DNA from: an uncultured Bacilli bacterium
GTDB lineage: Bacteria; Bacillota_I; Bacilli_A; RF39; UBA660
Length of the DNA stretch: 62,255 bases
NCBI GenBank assembly: GCA_944332265.1
Contig: CALVJQ010000007.1
Location: forward strand, 1 to 62,255
Reading direction: 5' to 3'
Part shown: one piece after another, positions 61,088 through 62,255 of the stretch
Numbering within the stretch: the first letter of the stretch is position 1
Layout: every line of letters starts with the position of its first letter
Made by a program: the position numbers and the translations under genes
The notes under the pieces: generated by a model
The model's input: only the letters and a program-made list of their open reading frames with translations
Told to the model about the DNA's origin: nothing
The model's database searches: none

Positions 61088-61207
61088 CTACTTTTTAGAT
61101 AATTTATTTTCTTCATCAACAATAGATGCTAAACGACATGCACAGTAGATAAAGAGAATAAGAAATGATACTAAGATAACTGAAACAATAATTAAAAATA
61201 TCTTCAT
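61088..61207 (-). CDS. 39-residue single-pass membrane protein
   Basis: The ATG at 61205-61207 follows TTGGTGATAAA, a good local-type ribosome binding site. The protein reads MKIFLIIVSVILVSFLILFI for its membrane helix, then YCACRLASIVDEENKLSKK and TAG. Two cysteines follow the helix directly. It is placed between VanZ and tRNA-Arg, 49 nt after the VanZ stop codon, without a terminator between, so it is probably cotranscribed with VanZ. I do not know the family; such small helix-plus-Cys proteins are often missed by annotation. Confidence 0.6.
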   Translation of the reverse strand: MKIFLIIVSVILVSFLILFIYCACRLASIVDEENKLSKK

Positions 61208-61256
61208 TTTATCACCAATTAAATTATATATTGATGAAATGAAGATAATTGTCGTA

Positions 61257-61721
61257 TTAAGTATTTAATTTATTTTTCAAATAAAATATTAAAGTTAGAA
61301 TTGTTGTGGATAGTAAAGCTCCACTTGTATCAACAAAGATATCAAAAATGCGAGCTGTTCTGCCACTTATAAATAGTTGATGAATTTCATCGGAACAAGC
61401 ATATATAAAACAAAAAATAATGGTATATATGAATGCTTTAGGAGTTAAACCAAATATTTTTTTATTAAAAATGAAGACTAAAATACCTAAACAAGAGTAT
61501 AGAAAAAAGTGAGCGCTTTTACGAACAACTACAATGTATTTATCTATTATTTTTTGTTTATCTTCTTGAGGAATTTTTTCTTGTTTTATTGTTTCAATAG
61601 TATTAATGATAACTTCATCACTACGATGCTCTGACTTAGTTGCATCTTCAGCAGAAAAAGAAAAAATTATAAAAAGCCAAATGATTATAAAAATAATATT
61701 TAAAATGTATTTAGTCTTCAT
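61257..61721 (-). CDS. VanZ-family membrane protein
   Basis: The protein of 154 residues has four membrane helices. Typical VanZ text is SFSAEDATKSEHRSDEV after helix 1, RKSAHFFLYSCLGILVF, CFIYACSDEIHQLFISGRTA and DIFVDTSGALL. VanZ-like proteins are linked to low-level teicoplanin resistance, but most chromosomal members have no defined role. No vanA-type genes lie here. The ATG follows AAAGGAGCATCAAT, and a sigma-A promoter is present at 61757-61785. Confidence 0.9.
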   Translation of the reverse strand: MKTKYILNIIFIIIWLFIIFSFSAEDATKSEHRSDEVIINTIETIKQEKIPQEDKQKIIDKYIVVVRKSAHFFLYSCLGILVFIFNKKIFGLTPKAFIYTIIFCFIYACSDEIHQLFISGRTARIFDIFVDTSGALLSTTILTLIFYLKNKLNT

Positions 61722-61756
61722 ATTGATGCTCCTTTAAAACTTTTGACAATAAAATA

Positions 61757-61785
61757 ATTATAAAACATTATACAAGGGACTTCAA
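61757..61785 (-). promoter_or_regulatory. Promoter of the VanZ gene
   Basis: -35 TTGAAG (61780-61785), 17-nt spacer, -10 TATAAT (61757-61762). Confidence 0.6.
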
Positions 61786-61808
61786 TTTGAAAGAGTGTAA
61801 CTTGACAT

Positions 61809-61833
61809 AAAAAAAAGCTTTTTAAGCTTTTAG
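61809..61833 (-). terminator. Terminator of the cold-shock protein gene
   Basis: Minus-strand AAAAGCTT-AAA-AAGCTTTT followed by T4, overlapping the stop codon. Confidence 0.65.
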
Positions 61834-62030
61834 TTTTCGCAAAGATTTAAGATATGAATATATGAACAATTCTCTATTTCTTCAATATAGAATTCAATTT
61901 CTTGATCGTCGTGAATTTTATCGCGATCTTTATCATCTTTTTTTAAATAAGCGAAGATATTATCCGTATCATTATATTCGATAAAACCATATCCTTTATC
62001 TTTACTCCACCATTTCACTCTACCTTTCAT
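61830..62030 (-). CDS. Cold-shock domain protein
   Basis: The protein of 66 residues is a single CSD OB fold: GRVKWWSKDKGYGFIEYND contains RNP1 (KGYGFI), and NIFAYLKK stands in place of RNP2 (usually D-V-F-V-H-Y). RNP2 is therefore divergent and lacks the His. The C-terminal half (EIEFYIEEIENCSYIHIL) also departs from CspA. It probably binds single-stranded nucleic acid, with altered affinity. The ATG follows GGGTAGAGAAA. A TATAAT -10 box lies about 30 nt upstream, with a LexA-like sequence above it. Confidence 0.88.
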   Translation of the reverse strand: MKGRVKWWSKDKGYGFIEYNDTDNIFAYLKKDDKDRDKIHDDQEIEFYIEEIENCSYIHILNLCEN

Positions 62031-62187
62031 TTTCTCTACCCTTTCTATATTATTATACTAACATACATTTGTTCGTTTGTAAATACTTGTATTTATATAA
62101 TTATATATGCGTAGAGAATGATAATTATGAACCGTTTGCCTCTTTTGTGGTCCCCCCTCCCGGACAAGAAAGAAGAGCAAAAAAAAA

Positions 62188-62255
62188 GAGGCAACTACCT
62201 ATTTTCGCAAGAAACTATCGTCGGCGTGTAAGTGCTTAACTGCTCTGTTCGGGAA
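62188..62255 (-). rRNA. rrf: 5S ribosomal RNA, 3' part
   Basis: The minus strand from the right edge reads CCCGAACAGAGCAGTTAAGC, then GCCGACGATAGT, AAAATAGGTAGTTGCCTC, the conserved 3' half of 5S rRNA (loops B to A and helix IV/I). The 5' part is outside the window. A T9 run follows the 3' end. The rest of an rrn operon is expected to the right on the minus strand. Confidence 0.9.

Noticed and set aside
1-62255. CRISPR arrays, insertion sequences, prophage or integrative elements
   Set aside because: No regularly spaced direct repeats, transposase or integrase genes, phage structural genes or attachment-site duplications at the two tRNA genes were seen.

Overview
The window is very AT-rich bacterial DNA of the Firmicutes/class Bacilli type. 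The evidence is a short-spaced uppS-cdsA-rseP cluster, rpsP-khpA, sporulation genes (cotE, spoVS), Gram-positive surface proteins and strong GGAGG/GGTGAT ribosome binding sites. UGA is a stop codon (uppS ends in the ATGA overlap with cdsA), so this is genetic code 11 and not a mycoplasma-type code 4, although base composition and gene style recall the uncultured gut Bacilli around the Mollicutes/Erysipelotrichia. Pta, the NifU-like/GGGtGRT pair and SufB fit an anaerobe. I cannot name genus or order. Nearly all genes and the 5S rRNA are on the minus strand; the only plus-strand genes are six or so singletons. I saw no transposase, integrase, phage module or CRISPR array.

Layout. 1-6.4 kb: start of an unknown gene behind a palindromic operator, tRNA-Met, a HExxH protein, uppS-cdsA-rseP, an AraC-type HTH protein, a triple-repeat exported protein and rpsP-khpA. 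6.4-14.4 kb: two repeat-rich surface proteins, cotE with a sigma-E-like promoter, a (p)ppGpp-hydrolase-like RSH protein with a damaged synthetase domain, and a cadherin-like surface protein. 14.4-28.6 kb: HIT protein, a TasA-like exported protein, a degenerate RNase J, hydrolases, an SsbB-like SSB, sufB, pta, spoVS, an amidase, and the NifU-like + GGGtGRT pair. 28.3-35.7 kb: PP2C phosphatase with a novel N-terminal half next to DUF1292, a methyltransferase, a HAD phosphatase, and PIG-L/YfhO. 35.9-42.3 kb: mgtE, an InlB-repeat protein, gpmI, a CobW/P47K GTPase. 42.4-47.4 kb: a tight operon of response regulator, histidine kinase, PlsC, acyl-CoA ligase, PlsC. 47.5-50.7 kb: an anchored protein, galE, and a frameshifted surface protein with an A7 tract after its start codon. 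50.7-59 kb: two related ABC ATPase/FtsX-type permease pairs with extracytoplasmic coiled coils. 59-62.3 kb: exported alpha/beta hydrolase, tRNA-Arg, a 39-residue membrane protein, VanZ, a cold-shock protein and the 3' part of a 5S rRNA.

Themes. The cell envelope dominates: lipid synthesis (uppS, cdsA, two plsC, acyl-CoA ligase), surface proteins with InlB-type and cadherin-like repeats, envelope ABC systems and a two-component system. Two enzymes (RSH, RNase J) keep the fold but lose catalytic residues. Most units end in a clear intrinsic terminator, so transcription-unit borders can be read directly. Many starts are fixed by a GGTGAT-type Shine-Dalgarno, and on that basis I shortened a number of N-termini.
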